Position numbers and translations under genes: made by a program. The notes beneath the pieces were generated by a model. It saw only the letters and a program-made list of their open reading frames with translations. It made no database searches and was not told the origin of the DNA. This document shows, in pieces, positions 61,002 through 64,000 of a DNA stretch of 64,000 bases. The DNA is from Anniella stebbinsi (taxonomy: Eukaryota; Chordata; Lepidosauria; Squamata; Anniellidae), in NCBI GenBank assembly GCA_029215795.1, contig JARDYH010000002.1, positions 274,358,310-274,422,309 of the forward strand, read 5' to 3'. Numbering within the stretch: position 1 is the stretch's first letter; each line of letters opens with the position of its first letter.

Positions 61002-62187
61002 TATAGAAGAAATAAAGGTTCTTTGCTTCAGCAAAGGTTGGACAAGATAGCTATTTGGTCCTTTCCAATATCATGATTTTTTGAAAAACATTTTTTTAAG
61101 TAAACACAAAAAAATAGTCTGCTAGGATCCATTTAGTCGTATTGTGGCATTCACTTTCATGTCTCAGAGCCCATTTCACCAGAGTCCCCTTCAGAAGGTG
61201 CTACAATACTCCTTTCTGTGTCCTCTGTTTTATTTGTAATATTTTAAGCGTTATTCTCAATGCTGTATTGAAAATGTTGTGATTTCAGTGGCTGAGAAAC
61301 ATTTTTGCCACCTACATTTGCATTCTCTCCCTCCACACACTTTAATTGCTTCCAATTCCAGTTTCCTCCGAGACTAATTTCAGGGTAGCATTCACAGCAC
61401 TACCAGTGTGTTTCTCCTTGTTTGCAATGGCTCCTTAATACCTCAGGCAACTTTGACAGCCACTCTCACAAGCGGTAGCAAAGCCATCTGGGATGCATTA
61501 GCACACATACCACAAGCATGGCAGTGGAATGGGTGGGAAAATAAACAGGCCCAAGAGCTAAGAGAATATCCATGGTGCTGTAGAAAGAGATGCAACAGAA
61601 TATAAACACAGCTAAACAGTAGGAAACAGATGTGATGTGCTATTCTACTCCATTAAGTTTTGCACTAGAAATGCAAAAGTAACTTCAGGCCAGGAAAGCA
61701 ACTGAGAAAGCTCTTACTTTAAATGTAGACACATCCCTACTCTTACCAAAACGTGCCTGGACCTTCTTGACAACTAAAGGAATAGAAATAACAGGGCAAA
61801 ATCTATGAAGACTACCTGTTCCTTCATTCCCTGAATATTCAGTTGGCACTCTTCCATAAGGGATGAATGTCTGCTGAATGAGATGCTCACCTTGATTCTG
61901 ACCATGTTTACTCAGAAGTATATTTCCCTGATTTCCACGAGGAAAACTGTTCTCAGTATAGAAAAAGTGCTTTTTAAAACATTTCTATTACATTTATTAT
62001 GTGAATGGGAGACTATAATTAAAATCCAAAGAAAAAAAGCAAACAACAACACTAAATTCTGCAATAGCATTACAAATTATAATTTAGCACATAGCATGCC
62101 CAAATCAAGAAAGCCAGAGGGATAAAATTCACATTTTAAATGGCAGATATGTTTGTTGTGTGTGTACAACATGTGTCTTACAATAAA
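60361..62187. other. Intronic sequence with a GT/GA microsatellite
   Basis: (TG)n(AGAG)n at about 60929-60994. Otherwise AT-rich, nothing recognised. Confidence 0.5.
60929..60994. repeat. (TG)n(GA)n compound microsatellite
   Basis: TG units followed by a long GA tract with few interruptions. Confidence 0.9.
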
Positions 62188-62189
62188 TA

Positions 62190-63004
62190 CCGTATTTCAC
62201 TGAATGTAAGCATCGATTGTAAGATGCACCTGAATTTCAGCACCCCTTACCCCTCACCTCCATCGCAGTCGCCCGTCCTCGTTGCCACCACTGCTCTGCT
62301 GGCAGCACTCGCCTCGGCCTGGCAAGGCGTAGTTCCCAGTAACGAGGTGAGCATTGCGAGTGGTGCGGAGCAGCGGCAGCAAGGATGGGCAACGGTGATG
62401 GAGGGGAGGGGGAGGGTTAGGGCCCTGCAAGTCCCCCTCCCCCTCACTCTGATTGCTGCTGCCTTGGCCTGGGAAGGCTTCAGTACTGGGAAGGAGGCTG
62501 AGATCTCGTGAGATTTCCTGAGATCGCTGCCTCTTTCCCAGTAATGAAGTCTTCCCAGGTTGAGGCAGCAGCGATCTAGGTAAGTGGGGAGGGGGGAGGG
62601 TTAGGGCCCCGCAAGTCCCCCCTCCCCCCTTGCAAGTTCCCCCTTCCCCTCCCCACTCACCTTGATCGCTGCTGCCTTGGCCTGGGAAGGCTTCAGTACT
62701 GGGAAGGAGGCCAAGATCTCACGAGATTTCCTGAGATCTCGGCCTTCTTCCCAGTACTGAAGCCTTCCCAGGCCGAGGCAGCAGTGATCAAGATCCATAG
62801 GGAGGGGGGACTTTTGAACGGCCTTGTGGGGTCCCTCGGGACCCACTAGAGTGAGTCGCAGGGGGACTTGCAGAGCCCTAGTGCCTTCTGCAAAACGCTG
62901 GAGAAATCCCCCGATTGCAAGGCACCATCGATTCTAAGACGCACCCCATTTTTACAGATGTAAACATGGGAGAAAAAGTGTGTCTTAGAATCGATGAAAT
63001 ACGG
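62190..63004. mobile_element. Mariner-like non-autonomous element with two large hairpins
   Basis: Starts CCGTATTTCAC and ends GAAATACGG, flanked by TA on both sides (62188-62189, 63005-63006), as for Tc1/mariner insertion. Subterminal ATCGATTGTAAGATGCACC and GGTGCGTCTTAGAATCGAT-type sequences pair. Inside are two tandem, very similar hairpins of about 130 bp (62451-62576 and 62661-62792) built on CTGGGAAGGCTTCAGTACTG and its complement, each followed or preceded by GAGGGTTAGGGCCC and C-rich tracts. No transposase coding; the 123-codon plus-strand frame is a shadow. Confidence 0.8.
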
Positions 63005-63006
63005 TA

Positions 63007-63349
63007 CTATACTGTATGATGGGGCATGTATCTATAATCACATCACACCCTCCAACATTTCACATAAAATTAGGGACATAGCACCCTAATTCATATACCA
63101 AGGATCACTGCAAAGCCCCATCAATATTACATATTGGAAGGATCCTGACTGTTTTATGCAGTTAAAGGCATAATCCTACGCATGTTTAGATAGGGAAAAA
63201 AAATCCTACAATTTCCAGTCTTCCCCAACCGGCCCTGCAACTGATGCACACAACTGACACCTATGCCCCTGGCAGGAATGTGTGATTTACTACCCATCTC
63301 TTTCCTCAGGGGTTTGCTCTTCCCCATTCTCCTGCCAGAGTTTTAGAGC
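63007..63349. other. Intronic sequence with a MITE trace
   Basis: AAAGGCATAATCCTACGCAT at 63164 resembles the left end of the AATCCTATG MITE family; the right end is not clear. Confidence 0.4.
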
Positions 63350-63352
63350 TTA

Positions 63353-63442
63353 TGATACAATCATGCACATGCCCTGAGCAAAAGTAAGTCCCACTAAGTT
63401 CAATGGGGTTTACTCCCAGGTAAATGAGCTTAGGATTGTACC
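63353..63442. mobile_element. AATCCTATG-family MITE with TTA target duplication
   Basis: TGATACAATCATGCACATG at the left and CTTAGGATTGTACC at the right, with TTA at 63350-63352 and 63443-63445. Interior AAGTCCCACTAAGTTCAATG and GTTTACTCCCAGGTAAATG match the split copy at 10222-10796. Confidence 0.7.
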
Positions 63443-63445
63443 TTA

Positions 63446-63983
63446 AATCTTATTCCGGTTCATTTCCAGGTTCAGTTGAAAGCCTGGTTATTACCTTTAA
63501 AGCTCAAGTGGCTTAGGACGAGCTAAACAAGTTATTTATAAAATGCTCATAACTGGCCACTCACAGAAGCTTCTGCGTCAATTACATGCAGTTGTAAACA
63601 TCCAGTGCCTTTCTCATTGTTTAGTTTTAAGTTTTCTATTCTTTTTCCAAATCTCTCCTCTTTCATTCTTCAGAAGGATTTCCTTGCCTTAATTTCAATG
63701 GAAAAAACTAGTAACAAAAAGATCCCCTTTCAGTTTCAGCTTGTAAAGAGGAAATTGGGCTATAAGAAGAGGCAGACCAATGCCATCTTGTGGCTGTATA
63801 AATGAAACATATAGAACTCCTGGTTAAAGGGGGAAAGGGAGATGGGGGAAGGGAACTATGTGTAAAGGGAGCATGTGGTGATTGTGGGATGAAAACAGAA
63901 GCAGAAAGAAGTGGTAAATTGCGGGATTTTCCCTGGTGTAGAAATGCTCTAGGATAGTTAATGGACTGTCTCCCACTATCTAA
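63446..63983 (+). repeat. Intron including a dispersed repeat related to 53221-53420
   Basis: 63530-63640 aligns by eye with 53230-53345 (see that entry). The remainder is A/G-rich intron with no exon. Confidence 0.4.
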
Positions 63984-64000
63984 GGCCAGATCTACACAAA
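63984..64000. mobile_element. Start of an ATCTACAC-type MITE, cut by the window end
   Basis: GGCCAGATCTACACAAA is the terminal sequence of the family at 47878-48010 and 55144-55275, seen from the other end. Confidence 0.5.

Overview
The window looks like vertebrate, most probably squamate reptile, nuclear DNA: long AT-rich non-coding stretches, two GT-AG exons, many CR1-, L2- and L3-like LINE remains, tRNA-derived SINEs, hAT/Harbinger/mariner-type MITEs, a Helitron and simple repeats. No bacterial, phage or organelle signal was seen. The squamate call is an inference from the repeat mix; the species cannot be named.

The only host gene I can support is PRKG1 (cGMP-dependent protein kinase 1) on the minus strand. 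Two consecutive exons are present: 28805-28870 (66 nt) and 5955-6029 (75 nt). They encode the end of the second cyclic-nucleotide-binding domain and the start of the linker to the kinase domain. Between them is a 22,775-bp intron. The upstream intron continues from 28871 past the window end (at least 35.1 kb), and the downstream intron fills 1-5954. Everything else lies in PRKG1 introns.

Layout. 1-1609: two palindromic hAT-type MITEs around a near-perfect 120-bp palindrome, then GC-rich tandem inverted-repeat units. 3.7-9.9 kb: a small inverted-repeat element, a 232-bp direct repeat lying on both sides of the PRKG1 exon, a Harbinger-like MITE and a CR1 3' end. 10.2-17.4 kb: a MITE split by a TA-flanked insertion, an LTR-like relic, two foldback hAT elements with perfect 8-bp target duplications (11923-13835 and 16096-17400), and L2 pieces. 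17.7-24.8 kb: a GC-rich unclassified element, an L2 copy with reverse-transcriptase coding remains (19525-20826), MITEs and an L3/CR1 fragment. 24.8-30.2 kb: mostly quiet intron with the upstream exon. 30.2-33.0 kb: a probable Helitron with promoter-like ZNF143/YY1-type motifs and a nested hAT MITE. 33-64 kb: microsatellites, L2 (39762-41075, 44660-45325, 48535-48985), L3/CR1 (58292-58985), SINEs and more MITEs, ending in a mariner-like element with two large hairpins (62190-63004).

The most interesting signals are a roughly 50-bp module that recurs in both orientations within two different hAT elements, the motif content of the Helitron, the palindrome between the first two MITEs, and the direct repeats around the exon. 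All open reading frames other than the PRKG1 exons are transposon remains or chance frames.
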